From Candidatus Pantoea deserta (GTDB taxonomy: Bacteria; Pseudomonadota; Gammaproteobacteria; Enterobacterales; Enterobacteriaceae), in assembly GCF_003813865.1 (NCBI RefSeq), contig NZ_RMVG01000002.1, forward strand, positions 1 through 64,000: DNA of 64,000 nucleotides, read 5' to 3'. The notes beneath the pieces are model-generated. The model was not told the DNA's origin. It saw nothing but the letters and a program-made list of their open reading frames with translations, and did no database searches. Shown piece by piece: positions 1 to 7,626 of this stretch (within the stretch, counting starts at the first letter, position 1; each line of letters opens with the position of its first letter). A program made the translations under genes and the position numbers.

Positions 1-10
1 TCACAGATAA

Positions 11-37
11 GCCCTGACTGAAAAGTCAGGGCTTTTT
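11..37 (+). terminator. Intrinsic terminator of an upstream gene
   Basis: A perfect 9-bp stem (11-19 with 24-32), a GAAA tetraloop and a run of five T form a classical Rho-independent terminator on the + strand. The gene it ends lies outside the window. Confidence 0.85.
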
Positions 38-167
38 CTATTGGGTTTAAATAACGTTCTTGTTAGCTACACGATGATTCCGACAATTCAGAACACTGAT
101 TGAAACCCCGGTCTAAAATCCCTATAACAGACAGGTGCAACAGATGCGGAAGGAATTGGGCAATAAA

Positions 168-959
168 GTGCGAAAAAAAACCTATGCAATGCGTTATGTC
201 GCGGGGCAGCCCGTTGAACAGATCTTTCCACCCGGCAGCATGCTACATCTTGGTCAGGCGCTTCCCCCTGGCGCACCGCTGACGCCTGACGCACATTTGA
301 AAATTCTGGTATGGAATATCTTCAAGCAGCAGCGCGCTGACTGGATGTCCGTATTACAGGGATTCGGCAAAGATGCGCACCTTGTACTGCTACAGGAAGC
401 GCAAACTACGCCTGAGCTGATACAGTTCGCGACCAGCAACTATCTTGCCGCCGATCAGGTACCAGCTTTTGTGCTGCCGCAGCATCCTTCTGGCGTCATG
501 ACGCTGGCTTCGGCGCATCCCGTTTACTGTTGTCCGCTACGTGAGCGTGAGCCGCTGCTGCGTCTGGCCAAATCGGCGCTCGTTACCGCCTATCCCCTTC
601 CAACCGGCGAAATGCTGATGGTCGTCAACATTCATGCGGTGAATTTCAGCCTGGGTATCGATGTCTATAGCAAACAGCTGGGACCAATAGGTGAGCAGAT
701 CCTGCATCATAAAGGTCCGGTAATTATGGCTGGCGATTTTAATGCCTGGAGCCGACAGCGTATTCATGCGCTTTATCGCTTTGCCCGTGAAATGGCGCTT
801 AAAGAAGTCAGGTTTACCGACGATCACCGCCGTAAAGCTTTTGGACGCCCGCTCGATTTTGTCTTCTACCGCGATATGAACGTCAATAAAGCCTCAGTGC
901 TGGTTACGCGTGCTTCAGACCATAACCCTCTGCTGGTCGAATTCAATGCGGCGCGCTGA
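168..959 (+). CDS. yafD: YafD, endonuclease/exonuclease/phosphatase-family protein
   Basis: This is the conserved enterobacterial protein YafD, of the metal-dependent endonuclease/exonuclease/phosphatase (EEP) fold. Fold signatures are visible as [10 protein letters not shown] in the middle and [11 protein letters not shown] near the C-terminus, and the whole length aligns with E. coli YafD from memory. The frame is open from 135. I chose GTG 168 because translation then begins [13 protein letters not shown], matching the E. coli N-terminus and giving 263 residues (266 in E. coli). ATG 144, preceded by ACAGG, is an alternative start. The gene heads the yafD-mltD-gloB-yafS-rnhA-dnaQ block. Its substrate is not known to me. 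Identity is secure; the start is less so. Confidence 0.9.
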   Translation: MRKKTYAMRYVAGQPVEQIFPPGSMLHLGQALPPGAPLTPDAHLKILVWNIFKQQRADWMSVLQGFGKDAHLVLLQEAQTTPELIQFATSNYLAADQVPAFVLPQHPSGVMTLASAHPVYCCPLREREPLLRLAKSALVTAYPLPTGEMLMVVNIHAVNFSLGIDVYSKQLGPIGEQILHHKGPVIMAGDFNAWSRQRIHALYRFAREMALKEVRFTDDHRRKAFGRPLDFVFYRDMNVNKASVLVTRASDHNPLLVEFNAAR

Positions 960-1171
960 CGCCCAGAACACTAGCCTGAACTAAAGCGGCTCCCTTCGCT
1001 TACAGACGCCGTAAGAGGCGCTAAACGGCCTCTTCGCGCATTTTATAGCCTTATGCCATTCTTTGACTGAAAAGCGGTCTGCGAGGGTTTTACGCGCTGA
1101 TTCTCGAGCCTGTTGAGGAAGCAGAGGCGTTCAGGCTGGTCAGGAAATATCTCTGGAGAGGATGAAAAAGA

Positions 1172-1197
1172 AAAAGGCCAACTTTTGTTGGCCTTTT
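1172..1197 (-). terminator. Intrinsic terminator of mltD
   Basis: A 10-bp stem (1172-1181 with 1188-1197) with a 6-nt loop lies just past the mltD stop. On the minus strand it is followed by a T-rich tract, as expected for termination of mltD. Confidence 0.8.
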
Positions 1198-1204
1198 CGA
1201 CGCA

Positions 1205-2584
1205 TCAGGTATCTGGCGATGCGCTATTATTTACGTAGAGCGTAAGCCTGTCGCCGGGCTGGATATCTTTCGTGCTGCTCAGGACCGTATTCCAGCGCAT
1301 CACATCCTTGATATCGACACCGTGGCGTCGTGCAATACTGGCAAGAGAATCACCTTTACGCACGCGATAGGTGATGCTGTTGCTATTATCAGCCAGGCTG
1401 GCCGCGCTGTCGCCTACGGTCAGCGTCTGACCGGGACGAATGCTGGCGCCCTGCAAACTGTTTTGCTGCTTTAGCGTAGCTACGCTAACGCCCAGTTTGC
1501 TGGCAATACCGGAAAGGGTATCGCCACGACGAACTTTATAGGAGCTGCCTGCCGTACTGGTTTTCGCCAGCTGAGTCGGCTGCACCGCTGCGATGTCGCC
1601 TGAAGCCAGTGAATTACGCAGCTTCGCGACGTGGGACTTAGGCACGAGAATGTACTGAGGTCCGTTAGGCGCAGTGGCCCCTTTTTTATAGCCGGTATTG
1701 AAGCTTTTAAGCTTGCTAAGCGACATACCCGCCATTTCTGCCGCCTGCGTCAGCTGCATCTGCTGGCCGACTTCGACGCGCGCCAGCGCGCGACTTTCAT
1801 CAGGCGTTGGCAGTTTAATGCCGTAACGTTTGTTGTTCTTAAGCAAATCGCTTAGCGCCAACATTTTCGGTACGTAAACCGTTGTTTCGCGTGGCAACGA
1901 TAAATTCCAGAAGTCGGTCGGTTTACCTCGGGCCTTGTTCTGCTTTATCGCTTTCAATACGCGCCCTTCACCGCTGTTATAAGCAGCAACGGTCAGCAAC
2001 CAGTCGCCGTCAAACATCTTGTTCAGACGCTGCATCATATCCAGCGCAACTTTGGTCGAGGCCACAACATCGCGACGCCCGTCATACCACTGGTTTTGTT
2101 TCAAACCATAGTTTTTGCCCGTTGTTGCAACAATCTGCCAGATGCCAGCGGCATTGGCGGATGAGGTTGCATGGGGGTCAAAAGCGCTCTCCACTATGGG
2201 TAGCAGTACCAGTTCCATCGGCATCTTACGTTTATGTATCTGCTCGACTATCCAGTACATGTACGGCTCTGCCCGTAATGTTACATCGTGGAGATAGCTC
2301 TTATTTTTTAAGTACTTTTGTTTTTGTTCGCGGATCCGGCTGTTTTCCGGAATCCCCATCTTCAACTCGTCACTAATGAAACTCCAGAGATCGGTATCTT
2401 CTGCGAGGCCAGTTCCATCTTCCTGCCATCGCGGCGACAACATACGATCACCGTACTTTCCATTTTCACCTTGACCAGCTGAAGACAGACTCTGGGCATG
2501 CTGTTCGGGGATATTGGCGTCATTCCGTGATGCCTGACATCCCACCAGCAAGACCGAGGCGAGTAATATCGCTTTAGCCTTCAT
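1205..2584 (-). CDS. mltD: Membrane-bound lytic murein transglycosylase D
   Basis: MltD is an outer-membrane lipoprotein that cleaves the MurNAc-GlcNAc bond of peptidoglycan with formation of a 1,6-anhydro product. The 459-residue product (452 in E. coli) begins with a lipoprotein signal and lipobox LVGC (Cys16). An SLT domain follows, with catalytic Glu132 in VESAFDPHATSS and the GIWQIVATTG stretch, then two LysM peptidoglycan-binding repeats at about 349-391 and 404-451. The neighbour gloB lies upstream on the same strand, as in E. coli, and a terminator follows the stop. Nothing is unusual. Confidence 0.96.
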   Translation of the reverse strand: MKAKAILLASVLLVGCQASRNDANIPEQHAQSLSSAGQGENGKYGDRMLSPRWQEDGTGLAEDTDLWSFISDELKMGIPENSRIREQKQKYLKNKSYLHDVTLRAEPYMYWIVEQIHKRKMPMELVLLPIVESAFDPHATSSANAAGIWQIVATTGKNYGLKQNQWYDGRRDVVASTKVALDMMQRLNKMFDGDWLLTVAAYNSGEGRVLKAIKQNKARGKPTDFWNLSLPRETTVYVPKMLALSDLLKNNKRYGIKLPTPDESRALARVEVGQQMQLTQAAEMAGMSLSKLKSFNTGYKKGATAPNGPQYILVPKSHVAKLRNSLASGDIAAVQPTQLAKTSTAGSSYKVRRGDTLSGIASKLGVSVATLKQQNSLQGASIRPGQTLTVGDSAASLADNSNSITYRVRKGDSLASIARRHGVDIKDVMRWNTVLSSTKDIQPGDRLTLYVNNSASPDT

Positions 2585-2655
2585 GTGTGTGTCAATAGTT
2601 CGCTTAAAAGACGAGCAACTATACGTGACGCCCTGTCACAACACAACCCGAAAAA

Positions 2656-3411
2656 TCAAAAATGGTCTTTCTTCTTACGCAGAGCAGCAAAAGTGTCCCA
2701 TACATGTCCTGTAGATAAATCTGTATTTAATGCTCTTTGCAAATCAGGATCTTGCGTACGGAGAAATAAATTTATTTGCCTTTCGTGCGCAAGTTTTGTG
2801 GGTAAAGTAATGCCGTTTTCAGCGCGTAAGTCCTTAATTTTCTGATATTCAGCCATAATTTGCGGGTTATGGGGCAGAATAGCCGCAGCAAACTTCATAT
2901 TTGATAACGTATACTCATGCGCGCAGCAAACCAGGGTGTCATCAGGGAGCTGATCAAGCTTTTGAAAAGATTCGTACATTTGCTCAGCGGTGCCTTCAAA
3001 AAGGCGGCCGCATCCGCCGGAAAACATTGTGTCGCCACAAAAAAGATAAGGTGAGCTGTAATATGAGACATGTCCTAAAGTGTGTCCCGGCGTATGAATG
3101 ACGGAAAAGTCCATACCCAGCACAGAGACGATGTCACCCTCGCTGATGATGACGGATGCGCCTTTATCTTCTGTTTCCTGTGGTCCGTAAATGACAATGT
3201 CAGGAAATTTTTCCAGCAGCGTTTTTACGCCGCCGACGTGATCCTGATGATGATGCGTTAACAAAATTGCGATCGGCTTCCAGCCGTTTGCATAGACTTT
3301 CTCCAGTACCGGTTGCGCTTCGCCGGGATCGACAATCAGACAGTTGCCTGCTTCATCGTTGAGTGTCCAGATGTAGTTATCCTGTAATGCTGGAATACTG
3401 GTAAGATTCAT
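2656..3411 (-). CDS. gloB: Hydroxyacylglutathione hydrolase (glyoxalase II)
   Basis: GloB hydrolyses S-D-lactoylglutathione to D-lactate and glutathione, the second step of methylglyoxal detoxification in the cytosol. The metallo-beta-lactamase signature THHHQDH (residues 52-58) supplies the zinc ligands, with TPGHT near 106-110 and CGD near 124-126. I start at the ATG giving [13 protein letters not shown], which yields 251 residues exactly as in E. coli; the frame is open 14 codons further upstream. It is divergent from yafS, with 40 bp between the two starts. Confidence 0.95.
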   Translation of the reverse strand: MNLTSIPALQDNYIWTLNDEAGNCLIVDPGEAQPVLEKVYANGWKPIAILLTHHHQDHVGGVKTLLEKFPDIVIYGPQETEDKGASVIISEGDIVSVLGMDFSVIHTPGHTLGHVSYYSSPYLFCGDTMFSGGCGRLFEGTAEQMYESFQKLDQLPDDTLVCCAHEYTLSNMKFAAAILPHNPQIMAEYQKIKDLRAENGITLPTKLAHERQINLFLRTQDPDLQRALNTDLSTGHVWDTFAALRKKKDHF

Positions 3412-3451
3412 CATCACCTCGAGCAAGTCATAAAAAGGAAGATGGTAAAGC

Positions 3452-4186
3452 ATGAAGCCTGCGAAGACACGCCAGATTCTGACTGCACCGCATTCATGGC
3501 GAGATATGCCGTGGGGAGACTATTTTCGCGATGCGCTGACTCAGCAGCTACAGCCTTACCTCGGAAAGCTATATGGCTTTCATATGCTTAAGATTGGCAA
3601 CCTTAGTGCAGAAATCAACACCGAGCAGTGTGCTATTTCACATCAGGTCAATGTCGGCAGCGAGGGAGAGTTGTTGCATGTGCTGGCGCAGCCCACGCAA
3701 TTACCCTTCGAATCGAAATCCGTTGACGCATGCCTGCTGGCGCATACGCTGGCCTGGAGTCAGGACCCGCATCGCATCCTGCGCGAAGTGGACCGCGTGT
3801 TGATTGACGACGGCTGGATGATTATCAGCGGCTTTAATCCGTTTTCACTGCTGGGCATCAGTAAGGCGTTGCCGGGCATCCAGCGCAAAGCGCCGTGGAG
3901 CGGCAGGATGTTCAGCCAGATGCGCCTGCTCGACTGGCTGAATCTGCTCAATTACGAGGTCGTATATCGCACGCGCTTTCAGGTGGTGCCCTGGCATCAG
4001 CAGGGCGGGAAGGTTATCAGCGCGCATCTGCCGGCGCTGGGATGCCTTAACATCGTTGTCGCCCGGAAACGGACATTTCCGCTGACGCCGACCAAAGCTA
4101 AAAAAGCGCTGGCCAAAGCCCAGCTGCGTCCAGCGGTCAACGCCACGCGGCATTTTCATGCGGAGAAAGATCAGGACTCAACCTGA
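3452..4186 (+). CDS. yafS: YafS, class I SAM-dependent methyltransferase-like protein
   Basis: This 244-residue protein is YafS (240 in E. coli), a class I methyltransferase-fold protein of unknown substrate. The central part ([25 protein letters not shown], about 91-115, written here as two adjacent segments of the fold) carries the acidic and Gly/Asp-rich elements typical of the SAM-binding core. It is divergent from gloB and convergent with rnhA. The last 16 bases overlap the 3' end of rnhA, so both stop codons lie within coding sequence of the other gene. Confidence 0.9.
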   Translation: MKPAKTRQILTAPHSWRDMPWGDYFRDALTQQLQPYLGKLYGFHMLKIGNLSAEINTEQCAISHQVNVGSEGELLHVLAQPTQLPFESKSVDACLLAHTLAWSQDPHRILREVDRVLIDDGWMIISGFNPFSLLGISKALPGIQRKAPWSGRMFSQMRLLDWLNLLNYEVVYRTRFQVVPWHQQGGKVISAHLPALGCLNIVVARKRTFPLTPTKAKKALAKAQLRPAVNATRHFHAEKDQDST

Positions 4187-4638
4187 TAGCCTATATCCTC
4201 TGACTGTGGGCGCGAGGCTGCGCTGCGCGCCAGCTCGTCGCAGCGTTCATTTTCAGGATGGCCGGCGTGGCCTTTTACCCATTCCCACTGGATTTCATGC
4301 CCAGCCAGCGCGCTGTCGAGGCGTTGCCACAGATCGACGTTTTTCACCGGCTTTTTCTCCGCCGTTTTCCAGCCGCGCTTTTTCCAGTTGTGGATCCAGC
4401 TGGTGATGCCCTGACGCACATACTGACTGTCAGTGCTCAGCACGACGTGGCAGGGTTCTTTTAGCGCCTCCAGGGCCACAATCGCCGCCATTAGCTCCAT
4501 GCGATTGTTTGTCGTCAGCCGGTAACCGGCGCTAAAGAGCTTTTCATGTTTTCCGTAGCGCAAAATTGCGCCGTAGCCACCGGGACCGGGATTGCCCAGG
4601 CAGGATCCATCGGTGAATATTTCTACCTGCTTGCGCAT
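4171..4638 (-). CDS. rnhA: Ribonuclease HI
   Basis: RNase HI degrades the RNA strand of RNA:DNA hybrids. The product is 155 residues, the E. coli length, starting [12 protein letters not shown]. Catalytic residues Asp10, Glu48 and Asp70 occupy their E. coli positions, and the [16 protein letters not shown] segment carries the fourth carboxylate. The frame is open well upstream into dnaQ antisense, but only the ATG at 4638 fits the family. The start is 54 bp from the dnaQ start on the other strand, so the two share a short divergent promoter region as in E. coli. Confidence 0.97.
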   Translation of the reverse strand: MRKQVEIFTDGSCLGNPGPGGYGAILRYGKHEKLFSAGYRLTTNNRMELMAAIVALEALKEPCHVVLSTDSQYVRQGITSWIHNWKKRGWKTAEKKPVKNVDLWQRLDSALAGHEIQWEWVKGHAGHPENERCDELARSAASRPQSEDIGYQVES

Positions 4639-4692
4639 CTCTGGTAGACTCCCTTTTGAGAAAAACGCCAAGTCTGACACAAAACGAATCCT

Positions 4693-5424
4693 ATGAGCAC
4701 TGCAAATAACCGCCAGATCGTACTCGATACTGAAACCACCGGCATGAACATGATCGGTGTCCATTACGAAGGTCACCGTATTATTGAAATTGGCGCGGTT
4801 GAGGTCGTCAATCGTCGGCTGACCGGTAATAACTTCCATATCTATCTGCGGCCCGATCGGCTGGTGGATCCGGAAGCATTCGGCGTGCACGGCATTGCCG
4901 ACGAATTTCTTGCCGACAAGCCGACCTTCGCGGAGATTGCGGATGAGTTCCTGGACTACATTCGCGGCGCCGAGCTGGTGATCCATAACGCCTCGTTCGA
5001 CATCGGCTTTATGGATTATGAGTTTTCCATGCTGAACCGGGGCATCGAGAAAACGGAAACCTTTTGCCGCATCACCGATAGCCTGGCGATGGCGCGTAAA
5101 ATGTTTCCTGGCAAGCGCAACAGTCTGGATGCGCTCTGCTCACGCTATGAGATCGATAACAGCAAGCGCACGCTGCATGGCGCGCTGCTCGACTCCGAAA
5201 TTCTGGCGGAAGTCTTCCTGGCGATGACGGGCGGCCAGACGTCGCTGGCGTTTTCGATGGAGGGAGAAAACAGGCAGCAGACCGAAGGCGAAACTATACA
5301 GCGCATCGCGCGGCCGGCTTCCGCGCTGCGCGTCGTAGCCGCATCCGATGAAGAAGTCATGGCGCATGAATCTCGTCTTGATCTGGTAATGAAAAAAGGC
5401 GGCAGCTGCCTGTGGCGTGGCTGA
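4693..5424 (+). CDS. dnaQ: DNA polymerase III epsilon subunit (proofreading 3'-5' exonuclease)
   Basis: DnaQ is the proofreading subunit of the replicative polymerase core (alpha-epsilon-theta). At 243 residues it has the E. coli length. The DEDDh exonuclease residues are Asp12 and Glu14 (DTETTG), Asp103 (SFDIGF), His162 and Asp167. A clamp-binding motif QTSLAF begins at Gln182, followed by the C-terminal region that contacts the polymerase subunit. It is divergent from rnhA; a tRNA-Asp gene with its own promoter follows. Confidence 0.97.
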   Translation: MSTANNRQIVLDTETTGMNMIGVHYEGHRIIEIGAVEVVNRRLTGNNFHIYLRPDRLVDPEAFGVHGIADEFLADKPTFAEIADEFLDYIRGAELVIHNASFDIGFMDYEFSMLNRGIEKTETFCRITDSLAMARKMFPGKRNSLDALCSRYEIDNSKRTLHGALLDSEILAEVFLAMTGGQTSLAFSMEGENRQQTEGETIQRIARPASALRVVAASDEEVMAHESRLDLVMKKGGSCLWRG

Positions 5425-5499
5425 ACGGCCTGTCTTTGTCGCTAAAATCAACGACAAGCGTAAAAAAACAGCAAACGCGCCGCGCAACGTTAAAAAGCA

Positions 5500-5528
5500 T
5501 TGACGGGGTATCTGACGGCCATTAATAT
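5500..5528 (+). promoter_or_regulatory. Sigma-70 promoter of the tRNA-Asp gene
   Basis: TTGACG (5500-5505), a 17-bp spacer and TAATAT (5523-5528) form a strong sigma-70 promoter. The GC-rich discriminator GCGCCTC follows, the hallmark of stringently controlled stable-RNA promoters. The tRNA begins about 25-30 nt downstream of the expected start site. Confidence 0.85.
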
Positions 5529-5558
5529 GCGCCTCGTTCCCGACGGGGAACACAGCGC

Positions 5559-5635
5559 GGTGCGGTAGTTCAGTCGGTTAGAATACCGGCCTGTCACGCC
5601 GGGGGTCGCGGGTTCGAGTCCCGTCCGCACCGCCA
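5559..5635 (+). tRNA. aspV: tRNA-Asp (anticodon GTC)
   Basis: A 77-nt cloverleaf runs from GGTGCGG to an encoded CCA. The anticodon GTC is at 5593-5595, the T-loop GGTTCGAGTCC is canonical, and the acceptor stem GGTGCGG pairs with CCGCACC. The sequence is almost identical to E. coli tRNA-Asp apart from compensated stem changes. Its place directly after dnaQ matches aspV. It is also the left edge of the accessory segment that follows. Confidence 0.97.
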
Positions 5636-5644
5636 ACTTTTTAG

Positions 5645-5675
5645 AAAGGCCGATTCAGTAATGAATCGGCCTTTT
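5645..5675 (+). terminator. Terminator after tRNA-Asp (probably bidirectional)
   Basis: A perfect 13-bp stem (5645-5657 with 5662-5674) with a GTAA loop and following T residues ends the tRNA transcript. On the minus strand it also lies 7 nt past the stop codon of a decayed reading frame (5682-5882), so it may once have served that gene. Confidence 0.85.
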
Positions 5676-5681
5676 GCTTTT

Positions 5682-5882
5682 TTATTTCTGGTCAAATAAC
5701 CCGTAGCTCTCGGCAGAGACATGCGTTTGCGGGCGGCCTGACGGCAAGAAGCCTGCTTCAGGACTGGGCGCTGAGAGCAGACTCGTCGGCACAACGCTGT
5801 TAACGATGCGCGCGTAACCTTTGCGCTGCGCTTCAGTGGCATCGCCGTAGACAGCCAAATCATTAGCCTGTGTGACTGCGGG
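5682..5882 (-). pseudogene. Possible 3' remnant of a decayed gene
   Basis: On the minus strand a frame is open for 66 codons and ends in TAA at 5682-5684. It reads AVTQANDLAVYGDATEAQRK and continues to ESYGLFDQK. The amino-acid mix is ordinary for a soluble protein and codon use resembles neighbouring host genes. It has no start codon and is cut off upstream by an in-frame TAA at 5883-5885; a shifted frame stays open a little further. It sits against a strong terminator. I read it as the tail of a lost gene. I do not recognise the family, and chance openness is possible. Confidence 0.4.
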
Positions 5883-5885
5883 TTA

Positions 5886-7626
5886 ATGTATGGCTGCCAG
5901 AGCAACGTAACACGGGATGAGGCCTGACGAACCCTGGCGCCTTTATCAGGGAAAGTATTGGTTGTTTGTAGTCGCGGTAGTTTCGCCGGGCCGACTTCAT
6001 ACCTGAGCTTTTTCCTTCACTCTTCACACCGGGTACACTCCGCTTCATTCTCTCCCCCTGCTTTTCACCAAAGCATCCACTGTCTGCTCAGGTCCGGGCA
6101 GGACAGGATTTATCCACTATTACAGATCTGGCCTCCTTATTCAGATAGCGAAGAAGATTGACAGAGCGAGACCCTAACGGAGCCAGCGTCAAAAGGATCT
6201 TTATAAAGGCAGGGGACAGCGCAAGCTTCATTGTTCCCTGACAAGCCTCTTTCTTTATAGCCTTGTGGGGGAATGGATAATTTCAACTCGACGGTATGCG
6301 CGCGTCCTTGTTCCGTTGCATTACTGGCTGCTGGCTACGTATTGCCTGCGTCTTCAACGCTGAAACGGCTGGTGGACGCACCGCTACGATTTCGAACGGC
6401 AAAGCGCTGGTTCTAAATTTCATCAAATGAAAATGCAGGTTAAATTAGTGAATGGTTTTTAACGTTAAATAAATCATGCTTGTAAAATAGGGAGGGCGAT
6501 AGACAGTTTTTTTGGTATTCATTGCTAATCAATGAAATTATGGCGTCATATCGCGGAAATTAATCATTTTGTCTGTTAAATTAACTGCCTAATGTGCTTT
6601 TTAGGGTGGTAGATACCGTTAATGTGTGATCTTTTGGAGATCAATTCTTGAAAATGATGAGTGGGCGATACATTGGTTTGAATTTTATATTGTGGCTACA
6701 CATCCGGTGTTAAATATTGATAATTACTCCTCAGTTTGCAGATTAATTTATATTATTGGGCCACCCCTTTTTAAGCGCGTTTTTTTAATAAGGAAAGCAT
6801 GGGTTGTCGTTGCAAGATGAGCTGCTTTTATTTATTTCGGTAAAAGGAATGGCTAATAAGTATGTTAGTTGTTTTAAGGATAAAGAAATCTCCTTATCAT
6901 AACTAACCGAACTCCTTCCCGGTTCGCTCAGCGTGTGGGTTTGACTAAACATAGTCCATGTGAAAATAAATAATAAGGGCAGGCGATAACGAGATATGCG
7001 TGTTAAGAATGTTAAATGTAGTGGCAAGGGGCGTAACCTTCATAATAAAACGGGAGTGATTTTCTGAGCAGCCACTTCGATTGCTAGTGACGAGCCGCGT
7101 GACGTCTCTTTTCTGGAGCCGTCGCTGGAAGAAAACCAAAACGCTGGCATCATGTTGCGTAACGATTTGGGAGCAAGGTGCGTCTTGTATAAGAAGGTGC
7201 ATCCGTAGCATGGAGGGTATGACATAAAAGGCAGACGGGTGGCTTTTTTTCCATCCCTTTGGCCCAGAGCTGAATGAGTTAGCGAGGTATCATTCAAACT
7301 GACAAACCGCTTGCCATTGCAACAGCGGATTATCTGTTATTCATCTACAGAAAAGACGCATTCTGCCGTTCCAGACAAAAAATGCTGATCTTTTTTGATG
7401 CCAGCAGGATGTGATGATTTTAATCGGACAAGATTGCAAACAAAGTAATAGAGCGAAAAGGCGTAAGCGAATGCCTGAAGAAATGCGCATCCGCTATCGC
7501 AACGCCAGCAAAAGAACTGAAAGCCCTTCGCGCTGGTTTAATCGCTATGCCTCCTTTGTTGCTAATTAATGGCGCGGAGGAAAAGAGAGCCTTTTCTTTT
7601 AACTAATCATTCTAAAGGGAATAATT
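5886..7626. other. Long stretch without a convincing gene; AT-rich middle
   Basis: About 1.7 kb between the tRNA terminator and the autotransporter holds only short open frames on both strands with no family resemblance. From about 6420 to 7000 it is markedly AT-rich compared with the rest of the window, suggesting foreign or decaying DNA. A 44-codon frame at 6296-6430 (+) and an 85-codon frame at 7040-7297 (-) are the longest plausible candidates and I accept neither. The last few hundred bases probably include the autotransporter promoter, which I cannot place. Confidence 0.5.
7471..7569 (+). CDS. Candidate small ORF upstream of the autotransporter
   Basis: ATG 7471 opens a 32-codon frame (MPEEMRIRYRNASKRTESPS and on to FVAN, then TAA). 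AAAAGG lies about 9 nt before the start, a usable ribosome-binding site. It ends 57 nt before the autotransporter start. It could be a leader peptide, a small basic protein or nothing; only the position and the ribosome-binding site support it. Confidence 0.2.
   Translation: MPEEMRIRYRNASKRTESPSRWFNRYASFVAN

Noticed and set aside
5594..5905. 103-codon minus-strand frame ending CGRDSNPRPPA
   Set aside because: That ending is the well-known translation of the complement of a tRNA T-arm. The frame runs through the tRNA-Asp gene; only the separate frame 5682-5882 deserves attention.
6296..6430. 44-codon frame MRASLFRC onward
   Set aside because: No ribosome-binding site, and an overlapping frame looks equally good, so neither can be supported.
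7040..7297. 85-codon minus-strand frame in the autotransporter leader
   Set aside because: Ser/Thr/Lys-rich without any family resemblance, no ribosome-binding site, and the other strand is open too over part of it.
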